NCBI GenBank assembly: GCA_045534225.1
Contig: JAZSJJ010000004.1
Coordinates: 1-64,000, forward strand
Reading direction: 5' to 3'
DNA: 64,000 nt
From: UMGS1649 sp045534225
Lineage (GTDB): Bacteria > Bacillota > Clostridia > TANB77 > CAG-465
Shown here: piece after piece, positions 32,653 through 42,300 of the stretch
Layout of the letters: each line of letters opens with the position of its first letter
How positions within the stretch are numbered: the first letter of the stretch is position 1
Notes under the pieces: generated by a model
Databases searched by the model: none
Told to the model about the DNA's origin: nothing
The model's input: only the letters and a program-made list of their open reading frames with translations
Position numbers and translations under genes: made by a program

Positions 32653-34056
32653 CTAAAATCTAAAATATATAAACGGATTATATGTTGCTTGAGATAAGAA
32701 TGCTATTGCTATAACAAACATTCCAAGTACAAATCCATAATACATAATTTGTACATATATATTTTCTTTGTATTTAGTCATTACAATATTTCTTATCCAT
32801 GGAAATACTGGTATAGAAAGTATTATTCCCATTAATAGATATGCTCCATAGCTACTTAAGTATATAACTACTTGTTGCCATGTAATATCTGTTATATATG
32901 GTACAAACATCGCTTTAAGTACACGTATTACCTCTGTCATACCAGTACATCTAAATAACACCCAACCGAATAATACAACTATTAATGTGTATATGTGCCC
33001 AATAAATTTAGGCGTTTTTTCTAACCATTTCTTAAGCACAAACTTTTCTAGTATTAGGAAAGCAAAATAGTATAATCCCCATAACAAGAAGTTTACTGCT
33101 GCACCATGCCATATACCAGTTAACGCCCATACAACAAATAGGTTTAGTATTTGTCTTAATACACCTTTTCTATTTCCACCAAGTGGTATATATACATAAT
33201 CTCTAAACCATGTAGATAAAGATATATGCCATCTTCTCCAAAACTCTGTAACAGATTTAGATATATATGGATAATTGAAGTTTTCTTCAAAGTTAAATCC
33301 AAATATTTTACCTAAACCTATTGCCATATCTGAGTAAGCTGAGAAATCAAAATAGATTTGAAGCGAGTATGCTATTGCTCCTAACCATGCTAAAGGCGTT
33401 TCTAAAGCTTCAGCACCAAATATTACATCAGCAAGTTTACCTGTGTTATTTGCTATTATTAATTTCTTGCAAAGACCAAATATAAATCTCTCAACACCAT
33501 CAGTAAATCCTTGTAAAGTAACTGTTCTTTTAGTTATTTCTTCTGCAATAGTTTGGTATCTAACGATAGGCCCTGCAACAAGTTGCGGGAACATACTTAC
33601 ATAAAGTAACACAAAGAAAGGATTTCTCTCTGCACTAACTTCTTTTCTATACACATCTATAACATAACTCATTGCTTGGAATGTATAGAATGATATTCCT
33701 ATTGGTAAAACTATATTAGGCACTGGAATTTTAAGCCCTGATAATCTATTAATTATTTCCACAGTAAACCCTGTATATTTAAAATAAAATAGTGTTCCTA
33801 TATTAAGCACTACCGCTAATATCAACAACCATTTTCTCTTCTTTTTGTTATCTGTTTTATCTATAAACATCGCTGCTAAATAGTCTATCATTACTACAGC
33901 TATCATCATAGCTAATAATTTAAGTCCACCAAAACCGTAGAATATTAAACTAAATAGAAGCAATACATAATTTTTATATTTATCCTTTGCTAGAAAATAT
34001 AATGCTAGCAAAGCTGGTAAAAATCCAAACAAAAATACTGCACTACTAAATACCAT
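32653..34056 (-). CDS. MBOAT-family membrane O-acyltransferase (AlgI/DltB-like)
   Basis: 467 residues, about 11-12 membrane helices. MBOAT signatures: EFWRRWHISLSTWFRDYVYIPLGG and ALTGIWHGAAVNFLLWG with the catalytic histidine. Transfers acyl (usually acetyl) groups across the membrane to a polysaccharide or wall polymer, handing over to the adjacent DHHW protein. No polymer synthesis genes are next to it, so the acceptor is unknown. RBS AAGGAG. Confidence 0.95.
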   Translation of the reverse strand: MVFSSAVFLFGFLPALLALYFLAKDKYKNYVLLLFSLIFYGFGGLKLLAMMIAVVMIDYLAAMFIDKTDNKKKRKWLLILAVVLNIGTLFYFKYTGFTVEIINRLSGLKIPVPNIVLPIGISFYTFQAMSYVIDVYRKEVSAERNPFFVLLYVSMFPQLVAGPIVRYQTIAEEITKRTVTLQGFTDGVERFIFGLCKKLIIANNTGKLADVIFGAEALETPLAWLGAIAYSLQIYFDFSAYSDMAIGLGKIFGFNFEENFNYPYISKSVTEFWRRWHISLSTWFRDYVYIPLGGNRKGVLRQILNLFVVWALTGIWHGAAVNFLLWGLYYFAFLILEKFVLKKWLEKTPKFIGHIYTLIVVLFGWVLFRCTGMTEVIRVLKAMFVPYITDITWQQVVIYLSSYGAYLLMGIILSIPVFPWIRNIVMTKYKENIYVQIMYYGFVLGMFVIAIAFLSQATYNPFIYFRF

Positions 34057-34123
34057 AATTTACTCCTTTATGCTAATATATTTTAGCACAATATGTCATA
34101 TGTTGCAAATACACACATATAAA

Positions 34124-34145
34124 AAACACGTATTTCTACGTGTTT
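34124..34145 (-). terminator. Terminator of the rpoZ-to-thioesterase operon
   Basis: 9-bp stem AAACACGTA / TACGTGTTT, 4-nt loop, followed on the minus strand by a T-run; lies 11 nt after the thioesterase stop. Confidence 0.8.
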
Positions 34146-34156
34146 ATTTATTAGAA

Positions 34157-34879
34157 TTATTTTAATTCTATTAATGCGTGTACTGTTTTATCGTCTTCAC
34201 TTGTTATTACAACAACATGCTTATCTTCAATGTTTGCATATTTGCATTTAACAGTTTCACCTAATTTTATTTCTTTTTTATATGTTATTCTAACATCGTT
34301 AAATAATCTTTTTTCGTATACTTCATCTGGTAGAACTTCATATGCTAAATCTAAATAATATAAATTATGCATATGTCCAATAAAATCTATGTCTTTTCTT
34401 TTTACAGTATATAGCATTTCATTTGTGTATTCTTCAGGCACTTCTATCTTTTCTAAATCTTCCTCAAATACTTTTCTTTCTGATTCTGATTCGTATTTAG
34501 CAATCATTGTTTCATCTGGTTTAACAATACTTCCTTTTTCTGTATTTATTAACAACCACTTTGAAGTACCAATTACACAAAGCTCACCTTTAGAATTATA
34601 CATGTTAAAATCTCTGTTTGCATAGTATTTTTCTATGCTTCTAGACCATGTGTCTATATGTAATTCTTCACCATATTCTATTCTTTTTATACTTCTTATT
34701 TTCCATTCTAAAAGTATCCAAGATAAATGCGTTTCATTGCTATTATTAAGTCCATATCCAAGACTATCCGAATGATGTCCAGCTATATTTTCAAAAAACT
34801 TAAGAATAGCTTTATTACCTAAAATATTATCTTTTTCTATGTCCTTTAAACCTATTTTTACTGTTTCTTTAAATATCAT
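34157..34879 (-). CDS. Acyl-ACP thioesterase
   Basis: 240 residues with two hot-dog domains, as in bacterial members of the plant-type acyl-ACP thioesterase family. Domain 1 (about 1-130) includes NLGY-like LGYGLNNSNETHLSWILLEWKI; domain 2 (about 150-240) begins VKRKDIDFIGHMHNLYYLDLA, containing the D-N-H/Y catalytic region. Hydrolyses acyl-ACP to free fatty acid. Its ATG overlaps the fmt stop by 4 nt, so it is translated together with fmt, an unusual partner. Confidence 0.9.
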   Translation of the reverse strand: MIFKETVKIGLKDIEKDNILGNKAILKFFENIAGHHSDSLGYGLNNSNETHLSWILLEWKIRSIKRIEYGEELHIDTWSRSIEKYYANRDFNMYNSKGELCVIGTSKWLLINTEKGSIVKPDETMIAKYESESERKVFEEDLEKIEVPEEYTNEMLYTVKRKDIDFIGHMHNLYYLDLAYEVLPDEVYEKRLFNDVRITYKKEIKLGETVKCKYANIEDKHVVVITSEDDKTVHALIELK

Positions 34880-35844
34880 ATAAATAGTTCTCCTGTTTGT
34901 ATTTTACCACCACGGATATAATCTCCACACCCCATTAACTTAGAGCCTGCTGGTTTTATTCCTTTTAGATTTATATATCCATCATTACATTTTACTGCTA
35001 GTATGTTCTTTTTATCATTTAGATACACTACTTCACCACATTTTGCACTAGTGTAATCTTCATCTAACTCTACTCTTTCTGCAAGATAAATTTTGTACGT
35101 TTTTTCTTCATCAATTAAACACCAAGCAGATGGAAATGGATTTGTTCCTCTTACTAAATTTACAAGTGTATCTACATTTTTTGTAAAATCTAGTTTTGTA
35201 TTATCTTTATCTAACATTGGAGCCATAGTACATTCTTCTGGTTGAACAGTGCTTTCTAGCACTCCATCATTTGCTACTAATCTTTCCAAGTCCTTAACTA
35301 AAGTATTTGCACCAAGAACCATAAGTTTATCATGAAGGGTACCGTATGTATCTAACGCATCAATTTCTACTTCCGCTTTAGTTATCATATTACCAGTATC
35401 CATTCCTTCATCCATAAACATAGTTGTAACACCAGTTACTTTATCTCCGTTTATCACAGACCATTGTATTGGGGCAGCCCCTCTATAATTTGGAAGTAAT
35501 GAACCATGTACATTTATGCATCCAAATCTAGGATAATCTAATACATACTTAGGAAGTATCTTTCCATATGCTACAACTATTATTAAATCTGGATTTAATG
35601 TATTTAATATTTCTTTTACTTCTTCGTTATTTCTTAATTTAACTGGTTGGTATACAGGTATGTTTTTAGATAATGCATATTCTTTAACAGGAGGAGCCAT
35701 AAGTTTCATCCCTCTACCTTTTGGTTTATCTGGTTGGCAGAATACTCCTACAACGTTAAAAGCGTTATCTACTAACGCTTCTAAACTTCCTTTTGCATAA
35801 TCTGGAGTACCCATAAATACTATTCTTAAATCTTGTTTTAACAT
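34876..35844 (-). CDS. fmt: Methionyl-tRNA formyltransferase
   Basis: 322 residues. Formyl-transfer domain with VFMGTPDYAKGSLEAL, VVAYGKILPKYVL, INVHGSLLPNYRGAAPIQW (catalytic N-H-D set with D in MDEGMDTGNM), and a C-terminal tRNA-binding beta barrel. Formylates initiator Met-tRNA; the initiator tRNA gene itself is at 54314. It follows def by 12 nt, the standard pairing. Confidence 0.97.
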   Translation of the reverse strand: MLKQDLRIVFMGTPDYAKGSLEALVDNAFNVVGVFCQPDKPKGRGMKLMAPPVKEYALSKNIPVYQPVKLRNNEEVKEILNTLNPDLIIVVAYGKILPKYVLDYPRFGCINVHGSLLPNYRGAAPIQWSVINGDKVTGVTTMFMDEGMDTGNMITKAEVEIDALDTYGTLHDKLMVLGANTLVKDLERLVANDGVLESTVQPEECTMAPMLDKDNTKLDFTKNVDTLVNLVRGTNPFPSAWCLIDEEKTYKIYLAERVELDEDYTSAKCGEVVYLNDKKNILAVKCNDGYINLKGIKPAGSKLMGCGDYIRGGKIQTGELFI

Positions 35845-35856
35845 TTATGTTATATC

Positions 35857-36408
35857 CTACTTTCTTTTACATTTTTTATTTTTCTTGTTTGCTTTTTCTT
35901 GTTCTTTTCTTTCTAATTCTTCTGCCTCACGTTTGGCGGCTTCTATTTCTTCATCGCTTAATTTGTATACATCATACGCTTTATCTAAGAAAAGCACACC
36001 ATCCAAATGATCTATTTCGTGACAAAGTATAACTGCTTCTAAATCTTCTGCTTTTAATGTTTGTTTTTTACCGTCTATATCGAAATACTCGACTGTAACA
36101 TTTTTAGGTCTGTCTACATTTCCAAATACATTCGGAGAACTTAGACATCCTTCTTCACCTGTTTGAGAACCAGACTTTTTAGTTATTACTGGATTGATTA
36201 AAACTCTTGGCCCTGTTCCTGGATCTATTACAATTATTCTTTTAAGTATTCCTACTTGCGGCGCAGCAAGTCCAACACCATCATATTTGTACATAGTATC
36301 CACCATATCTAGTGCTAGCTCACGTATTTTATTATCTATTTCTTCTATCTCTCTTGAACGTTTTCTTAAAACTTCTTCATGATCATATCTAATATTTCTA
36401 ATTGCCAT
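35857..36408 (-). CDS. def: Peptide deformylase
   Basis: 183 residues. All three motifs: GVGLAAPQVG (about 49-58), EEGCLS (about 97-102), HEIDHLDG (about 141-148) with the metal-binding Cys and two His and the catalytic Glu. Removes the N-formyl group from new proteins. The C-terminus carries an extra ~25-residue, strongly charged tail (KREAEELERKEQEKANKK), longer than in most homologues. Gene order priA-def-fmt is conserved in Firmicutes. Confidence 0.97.
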   Translation of the reverse strand: MAIRNIRYDHEEVLRKRSREIEEIDNKIRELALDMVDTMYKYDGVGLAAPQVGILKRIIVIDPGTGPRVLINPVITKKSGSQTGEEGCLSSPNVFGNVDRPKNVTVEYFDIDGKKQTLKAEDLEAVILCHEIDHLDGVLFLDKAYDVYKLSDEEIEAAKREAEELERKEQEKANKKNKKCKRK

Positions 36409-36435
36409 TTTTACTTCCTTCTATCCTATATTATT

Positions 36436-38673
36436 TTACCCAAGTCTTACAGGATTCTTAACTACCGAAGCTGTAACACTTACATCTTTAATTTTATCAT
36501 AAATATCCATATTTTCAATGAGTTTATCTAAAACTTTATTATCTACTTTCGTTTTTATTATCATTTGTATCCTATATTTATTATTTATTTTACTAATATA
36601 TGGAGCCTTAGGTGAGTGCACTTTATAAAGATTCTTTTCTTTACTAAATATATTATATATCTTTTCACTGTCTTTCATAAGTTTTGCTTTATCTTTAGAA
36701 GTTAGCTCTACTACAACTATATCTACAAACGGCGGATAACCTGCCATCTTTCTAAACTTAATTTCTTGTTCGTAAAAATCTAGATAAGAATTTTCACTTA
36801 CTGAACTTAATATATAATTTTCTGTATCATAAGCTTGAAGAATTACTCTACCTTTTTTATCTCCACGCCCTGCTCTGCCTGCTACTTGAAGTAGGTTTGA
36901 AAATGCTTTTTCAGATACGGTGTAATCATCTCCTGCCATATAATCTGCATTAACTACACCTACAAGTGTAACATTTGGTATATCATGGCCTTTACTTATC
37001 ATCTGAGTTCCAACAAGGACATCTACATTCTTTTCCTTAAACTCATTTAATATTCTTTCGTGTGAGCCCCTCTTTACAGTTGTGTCCATATCTAATCTTA
37101 AAGTAGTTATCCCAGGGAATGTTTCAAGTAGTTCTTTTTCCACTCTTTCAGTTCCCATTCCACCTTCTTCTAAAGTGTCTGCTGAACATATTGGACATAC
37201 GTCACTTAACTTTTCACAATACGAACAATAGTGACAAAGTAGTAGTCCATTCTTTCTATGATATGTTAAATTAACATCACAGTTAGGGCACCTTAAAGTT
37301 TTTCCACATGTTTTACAAGTTATATACGAAGAAAATCCACGTCTATTTAAGAATACAAACGCTTGCTCTCCACGTTTTATATTTTCTTCTATTTCCTCTT
37401 TAAGTCTTGTAGACAATATTCTAGATTTATTTATAACCGCATCTTGTTTCATATCTACAATTTCCACTTCTGGCACTACGCTTGTACCAGGTCTTGTAAG
37501 CATAGAATAATAATCTATTTTTTCTTCCATTGCTTTGTACATTGTACACACATCAGGAGTTGCTGAACCTAATATTAAATTTGCATTGTTAAGATATGCA
37601 AGTCTTGTTGCAACTTCACGCGTGTTATACTTTGGTGTAGTCTGTGATACATAACTTGTGTCATGTTCCTCATCTATTATTATTAGTCCTAATTTCTTAA
37701 ATGGAACAAATAACGCAGATCTTGGTCCTATTACAATTTTTGCTTTACCGTTTACAATTCTTTTATATTCTGTTTGTCTTTCTAGCGTAGTCATCTTACT
37801 ATGTAACACAGAAACAACTTCTCCAAAACGAGATATAAATCTACGTTTTGTTTGGTCTGTTAAAGATATTTCTGGTACAAGTACAATTGCATCTTTTCCT
37901 CTATTTAAACATTCTTCAATTATTTGAAGATATACTTCTGTTTTACCACTACCAGTAATACCGTGTATTAAAGATACTCTAAATGTATCTAGTGTACTTA
38001 TTATTCCATCAATAGTTCTTTTTTGTTCTCTTGTTGGAACTAATTTTTCACTTCTTTCTATTTTAGAATAGTCTTCAATTGCAGTATCTTGTTTTACTAA
38101 CTTTATATATCCTTTTTCCTCTACAGTTTTTATTATATTTCTAGATATACCAAGTGTATTAATTATATCTTCTATTGGTATATTATTATTTTCTTCAAGT
38201 TCACGTAATAGCTTTATATGTCTTGCACTTGTTATTTTTCTACTTTCTACATCTTGTTCTATTTCCTCTTTTGCTTTATCTAACGTAACAACTGTTATTT
38301 GTTTTCCCACAAGTTCTTTTTGCTCTAACTTTTTATTTGGTGTTGGTGGTAACATGAGTTTAAGTGCCGTATATACGTTGCAGAAGTACATTTTAGACAT
38401 CCATTTAGCTAAAGAAAGTCTTTTTTCATCTAAATAACTATTCTCGTCTAAAATCTCTTCTACGCTCTTTAATTTACCCACCTTGTCCGATTCTTCATCT
38501 TTTAATATCTTTACAATTATACCTTCACGGTTACTACCTTTGCCGCTTCCAAAGTTTACTCTTACTCTTTTGCCAAGTTCTACTAATTCTTCATGTTCCT
38601 CTTTTATTTTGTAATCATAAACTTTATTAAGCTTATGTGCTGCATTGTCTATTAAAATCTTAACTACCACCAT
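36436..38673 (-). CDS. priA: Primosomal replication restart helicase PriA
   Basis: 745 residues. N-terminal DNA-binding domain (about 1-200), superfamily 2 helicase with GITGSGKTEVYLQ (Walker A), IIDEEHDTS, and GSATPD. Zinc-binding cysteine cluster CKTCGKTLRCPNC...LLCHYCSYCEKLSDVCPIC (about 420-475), then motifs GTQMISKGHD and QVAGRAGR. Reloads the replisome at stalled forks. RBS GGAGGTG. Confidence 0.97.
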   Translation of the reverse strand: MVVVKILIDNAAHKLNKVYDYKIKEEHEELVELGKRVRVNFGSGKGSNREGIIVKILKDEESDKVGKLKSVEEILDENSYLDEKRLSLAKWMSKMYFCNVYTALKLMLPPTPNKKLEQKELVGKQITVVTLDKAKEEIEQDVESRKITSARHIKLLRELEENNNIPIEDIINTLGISRNIIKTVEEKGYIKLVKQDTAIEDYSKIERSEKLVPTREQKRTIDGIISTLDTFRVSLIHGITGSGKTEVYLQIIEECLNRGKDAIVLVPEISLTDQTKRRFISRFGEVVSVLHSKMTTLERQTEYKRIVNGKAKIVIGPRSALFVPFKKLGLIIIDEEHDTSYVSQTTPKYNTREVATRLAYLNNANLILGSATPDVCTMYKAMEEKIDYYSMLTRPGTSVVPEVEIVDMKQDAVINKSRILSTRLKEEIEENIKRGEQAFVFLNRRGFSSYITCKTCGKTLRCPNCDVNLTYHRKNGLLLCHYCSYCEKLSDVCPICSADTLEEGGMGTERVEKELLETFPGITTLRLDMDTTVKRGSHERILNEFKEKNVDVLVGTQMISKGHDIPNVTLVGVVNADYMAGDDYTVSEKAFSNLLQVAGRAGRGDKKGRVILQAYDTENYILSSVSENSYLDFYEQEIKFRKMAGYPPFVDIVVVELTSKDKAKLMKDSEKIYNIFSKEKNLYKVHSPKAPYISKINNKYRIQMIIKTKVDNKVLDKLIENMDIYDKIKDVSVTASVVKNPVRLG

Positions 38674-38721
38674 ATCACCTCCTAATTATTATTTTTAATT
38701 ACTTTATACAAGAAAAGAGGG

Positions 38722-39282
38722 TTATCTACCCTCCCACTTGCCATATTCTTCAATTATTCTATTTGCTGCTTCTTCTGGAGTTAAATCTGAAGTATCTATT
38801 ACATAATCATAATTAGATAAATCATGTATATCTACATCGTATAACTCTAAATATCTTTCTTTTTCTGACTCTTCGCGTGCAAGTATTGCTTCTCGTGCTT
38901 CTTCTATAGAATCATATTTTTCTTCTTTGCCTCTTGTTTTAGAAGCCTCAAAGAGTCTTTTACTAGCAACATCTAGTACAGATGTCATGTATACCTTAAA
39001 TGCTTTGGGCGCAATATAGAAACCAAGTCTTGCATCAATAACAATTTTATTGCTATTCTTAACTTTTGCTTGTGTATTAAACTCTACTTGTTTATCTATA
39101 TCCGGATTTTTGTCTACATAGCGACTAAATTCGACTAAACTCATATTTTTTTGTCTAGCAAGTTCTCTAAATGATGTGCTTGCTTTATATAGTTCAAAAC
39201 CAAGTTTATTTGCAACTATTTTTGCAACCTCGGTTTTCCCAACAGCTATATTTCCTGTTATACATATCATCTGTTTTTTCAT
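38722..39282 (-). CDS. Cytidylate kinase-like P-loop kinase (archaeal-type CMP kinase family)
   Basis: 186 residues. P-loop GNIAVGKTEVAK (about 10-21), then FRELARQKNMSLVEFSRYV...NPDIDKQVE, a pattern of the AAA_18/Cytidylate_kin2 family rather than of guanylate kinase, and IVIDARLGF before the lid region (KRLFEASKTRGKEEKY). It sits directly after rpoZ, in the place near which gmk is usual in Firmicutes. Substrate CMP/dCMP is inferred from family only; another nucleoside monophosphate or coenzyme substrate is possible. 15 nt from rpoZ. Confidence 0.75.
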   Translation of the reverse strand: MKKQMICITGNIAVGKTEVAKIVANKLGFELYKASTSFRELARQKNMSLVEFSRYVDKNPDIDKQVEFNTQAKVKNSNKIVIDARLGFYIAPKAFKVYMTSVLDVASKRLFEASKTRGKEEKYDSIEEAREAILAREESEKERYLELYDVDIHDLSNYDYVIDTSDLTPEEAANRIIEEYGKWEGR

Positions 39283-39297
39283 ATATTTTTCCTCTTA

Positions 39298-39537
39298 TTA
39301 TTCAACAACATCCTCGATTATTACATCTGCTATTTGATCTTGTTCATTCATTGCTACAGTTACTTTTCCTGCGTCTATTTCTTTAATAGCTACATCTACT
39401 GGATCAGATATATCTGGATCTCCTTCTTCTACTCTTTTATTAGAAATTTGTCTTGCTCTTTTAGCAACTGCTAGTGCCACTTCATATCTTGTTCCTACTT
39501 TTGGCATAACATCGTTTACGCTTGGTTTTGCTAACAT
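39298..39537 (-). CDS. rpoZ: RNA polymerase omega subunit
   Basis: 79 residues. LAKPSVNDVMPKVGTRYEVALAVAKRARQI is the conserved omega core (helices contacting the beta' C-terminus), followed by an acidic tail. Chaperones beta' and stabilises RNA polymerase. First gene of the rpoZ-kinase-priA-def-fmt-thioesterase operon, with a sigma-A promoter. RBS AGGAGG. The coaBC gene often found between rpoZ and priA is missing here. Confidence 0.95.
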   Translation of the reverse strand: MLAKPSVNDVMPKVGTRYEVALAVAKRARQISNKRVEEGDPDISDPVDVAIKEIDAGKVTVAMNEQDQIADVIIEDVVE

Positions 39538-39567
39538 TATTATTCCTCCTAAATCAATACTACAAAT

Positions 39568-39596
39568 ATTTTAACATACCTAATATTTTTTTGCAA
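39568..39596 (-). promoter_or_regulatory. Sigma-A promoter of the rpoZ operon
   Basis: Minus strand TTGCAA (39596-39591), 17-bp spacer, TAAAAT (39573-39568), about 20 bp upstream of the RBS. Confidence 0.55.
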
Positions 39597-39722
39597 GAAT
39601 TTCTAGCTAATTCTAAAGTATAAAAATATTTGTTAAAGCAAATTTAACTATTGTTTTTTTATTTTGTTTATTATACAATTTATGTGTAAGATTATATATT
39701 TTATATTATACGGAGGATAAAA

Positions 39723-41453
39723 ATGGGTTATTCAGATTTGGAACATTTCAAAGATCATTTTAATGCATCAGATTATTTTGTAGGTATCACAGAATCGTTA
39801 ATAGATAAATTATTAGAATATGAGTATATCTCTTCTTTTAAGCTACCTCATTATATTCATAAACTTACAAATAATATATCTGAATTAAGAATAGATACAA
39901 ATAATCCTTATGAATACAAAACAGGATATTATGACGCAAACAAAAAGGAAATGTACATTAAGAACACAAAAAATGTACCAGCTACTTACCTACGTTTGTT
40001 ATATGCGCTAACAACAACAGAAGTAGATAATAATGTATACGAAACAGGATATGCAACAACAAAACTATCTACTGAAAATTACAAACTATGTCATTATAAC
40101 TTTGGTATAAACCGTGCTATAATGTCTAATTTGGTATACAAACTATGTAATTTAGTTCCTTCTTCATTACAAATAACGGAGTCTAGACAAACTACAACTC
40201 ACAATTTCTTAGGTTTTAAGATTGAATCTCAAAATGACATGTATTACTTAGAAGGAAAAATACTAAGCGAATTATGCTATGTCTTAGATTTAGATCCAGA
40301 AGTTTTATATAATGGATTATTTACTAAACATCCTATGAAAATATTAAACAAAGCTTTTAAGAAGAAAAAATTTGAACGCGCTGAAGATTTCCTTATTGTT
40401 TTAGATAACATTAGTAGAAAATATTCTACATATAACAAGCTTGTATTCTTATCTCAAAAATTAAACGATAACTATGTTGAATATAAAAAGAATGTTTTAA
40501 CAAGTGATGTTAATGACATACACAAAGAACAAGCTTTAATAGAACAAGAAATTGCCGATGTGTTGGCTAAATTAAAGAGAGATTTAGAGCTTCTTAGACC
40601 TACCGAAACCGAAGAAAATGAAATAATTACTGAAGACATGGATGAAGCTTGCGAATACACTTCTGGTCTTGCAGAAACAATTCAAAATCTATATGATGAG
40701 TTAAGAGAACAAATAATATATATACAAGATATATTAGCCGAACAACTTATTGAAAGTTCTAAGCACTTATCTTATACATTATATGCAAGCCGCTTAAAAT
40801 GTTTCAATGATTTACTTATTGTTCCTAACAAAAGGCTAAGTGATAAAATCGAAGAAATAATAATGTTTAAGCTTATGCCAGAATCTGAAGTTACAGGAAG
40901 TAATTTAATAGACAAAATCAAATATGCTTTGATAGAGCAAATACTTGCCGAGAAAGATTATTCAGATATCTCTAATACTTTCTCATTCTACAACATAGAT
41001 TCGTTAGAAAGTGCAGAAAAAGGTTCTAGTTTAATTATACTTAACTCTTCTACGCCACCTTCTAAAATATTAGAAATATCTGGTTTAGATACAGCAGGTC
41101 ATAATTACACATTAACACCTATTCCTATAGATAATTTAAGTCATATTATGAACACTGGTTATTCTGCTTTCTTCGTTGGAAATATCGAAAGACTATATAC
41201 AGATCTTAAGAACAACTTTAAGAAGTTTTCAAATGTCCCTTTGGATCAAATATATGTTTTTGAATACGATTCAAAGAAATATCTATTAATACATTCAGGC
41301 GGTGAACCTCAAATAGTTGCATTTGCTACTCATGCAATACGTAACTTTGTAATACAACCACTATCTGAAAAGTATAAAGTATTTGGTAAATCTGTTGTTA
41401 AAACAAAAAACAAACCAGCAAGTTCACTACCTACTTTATACAAATCTAAATAA
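39723..41453 (+). CDS. Large hypothetical protein, lineage-specific
   Basis: 576 residues, no signal peptide or membrane helix. Not recognised. The N-terminal ~130 residues contain YKTGYYDANKKEMYIKNTKN and ETGYATTKL; the middle (about 240-345) is a coiled coil (EQALIEQEIADVLAKLKRDLELL, AETIQNLYDELREQII); the C-terminal ~150 residues (about 420-555) look like a mixed alpha/beta domain (ISGLDTAGHNYTLTPIPID, YVFEYDSKKYLLIHSGGEP). The end is basic. RBS CGGAGG, 7 nt before ATG. Single gene with a terminator shared with the convergent PIN gene. Composition is like the host genome. Confidence 0.75.
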   Translation: MGYSDLEHFKDHFNASDYFVGITESLIDKLLEYEYISSFKLPHYIHKLTNNISELRIDTNNPYEYKTGYYDANKKEMYIKNTKNVPATYLRLLYALTTTEVDNNVYETGYATTKLSTENYKLCHYNFGINRAIMSNLVYKLCNLVPSSLQITESRQTTTHNFLGFKIESQNDMYYLEGKILSELCYVLDLDPEVLYNGLFTKHPMKILNKAFKKKKFERAEDFLIVLDNISRKYSTYNKLVFLSQKLNDNYVEYKKNVLTSDVNDIHKEQALIEQEIADVLAKLKRDLELLRPTETEENEIITEDMDEACEYTSGLAETIQNLYDELREQIIYIQDILAEQLIESSKHLSYTLYASRLKCFNDLLIVPNKRLSDKIEEIIMFKLMPESEVTGSNLIDKIKYALIEQILAEKDYSDISNTFSFYNIDSLESAEKGSSLIILNSSTPPSKILEISGLDTAGHNYTLTPIPIDNLSHIMNTGYSAFFVGNIERLYTDLKNNFKKFSNVPLDQIYVFEYDSKKYLLIHSGGEPQIVAFATHAIRNFVIQPLSEKYKVFGKSVVKTKNKPASSLPTLYKSK

Positions 41454-41463
41454 AATAAAACGA

Positions 41464-41491
41464 AAAGAAGAGCGATTTATCGCTCTTCTTT
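41464..41491. terminator. Bidirectional terminator
   Basis: 12-bp perfect stem AAAGAAGAGCGA / TCGCTCTTCTTT with a 4-nt loop, between convergent genes (576-residue unknown and PIN protein). Confidence 0.85.
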
Positions 41492-41502
41492 ATTGTTTCG
41501 TT

Positions 41503-42237
41503 TTAGATTGCAATACACATTACCGTGTCCCTACAGATTCTTTTGATGACATACTTTGCGTTTTTGTAATACACTGTATCATCTCTTGCTATTACCGTTC
41601 CTTCCGGTCTTGAGATTTTTCTTTTGCCTCTGTTATCATACACAGAAACATATTTATCGAACTGGAGTACGCATTGCTTACCTACCATTTTAGAAGGCAA
41701 CTCAAGTTCTTCTGTTCTATGCTCCTGCTCATTAGAAACCGGTATGATTACAGGTGCTTCATTTTGCTTAGATGCGAGTCCTCTTATGTGCTCATCGATT
41801 TCTTGATAAGCAGCAATCTTGGTTCTAGATACAGGCAACAGCTCTACATTAAGTTCCTTAAGCTTAGCCTTAAAACTTTGATCTCTATCACAGCTGATAA
41901 GACGTACAGTGTAACCTTTCTTATGATACTTTTCTACAGTATACACTACTTGTTCATCAACCGCCCAACTGCGGATTGCATCATTTGCGACTTCAACACG
42001 AAGTCTGGGGTTTCTGATATTCCCTTCGAGAAACCTGTATATTTCCTTACAGTTTTCGTTGTTGCGTCTACCAACGCTTATCTCATGGCTTACGCCTTCG
42101 GGAATAATCACAGTGGTCTGACCATGTTGCAAGGTCTGCTTAAAAAGTTCAAAGTGGTTACTTAATGCAGAAGTATCCCACACTTCATAATTTGTCCGGC
42201 CTCTAAAAAGGCTCATGATAAATCTTATAATTGCCAT
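41503..42237 (-). CDS. PIN-domain ribonuclease-like protein
   Basis: 244 residues. PIN-like nuclease domain at about 18-150 with the acidic residues in order: D in VWDTSALSNHF, E in IPEGVSHEI, D in SWAVDEQVV and D in SCDRDQSFKAKLKE, so it is probably active on RNA. The C-terminal domain (about 185-244) is beta-rich and basic (MVGKQCVLQFDKYVSVYD, GKRKISRPEG) and may bind RNA or a partner. Single gene with its own promoter overlapped by inverted repeats; no adjacent antitoxin. GC is clearly higher than in neighbours (28 of 60 bases at 41941-42000; 30 of 60 at 42061-42120). Confidence 0.8.
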   Translation of the reverse strand: MAIIRFIMSLFRGRTNYEVWDTSALSNHFELFKQTLQHGQTTVIIPEGVSHEISVGRRNNENCKEIYRFLEGNIRNPRLRVEVANDAIRSWAVDEQVVYTVEKYHKKGYTVRLISCDRDQSFKAKLKELNVELLPVSRTKIAAYQEIDEHIRGLASKQNEAPVIIPVSNEQEHRTEELELPSKMVGKQCVLQFDKYVSVYDNRGKRKISRPEGTVIARDDTVYYKNAKYVIKRICRDTVMCIAI

Positions 42238-42300
42238 CGTTTTGTTCTTCTCCTTTTTTAAATTTAGTTAAATTTTAAATAAACGCACGACTACATTTAT

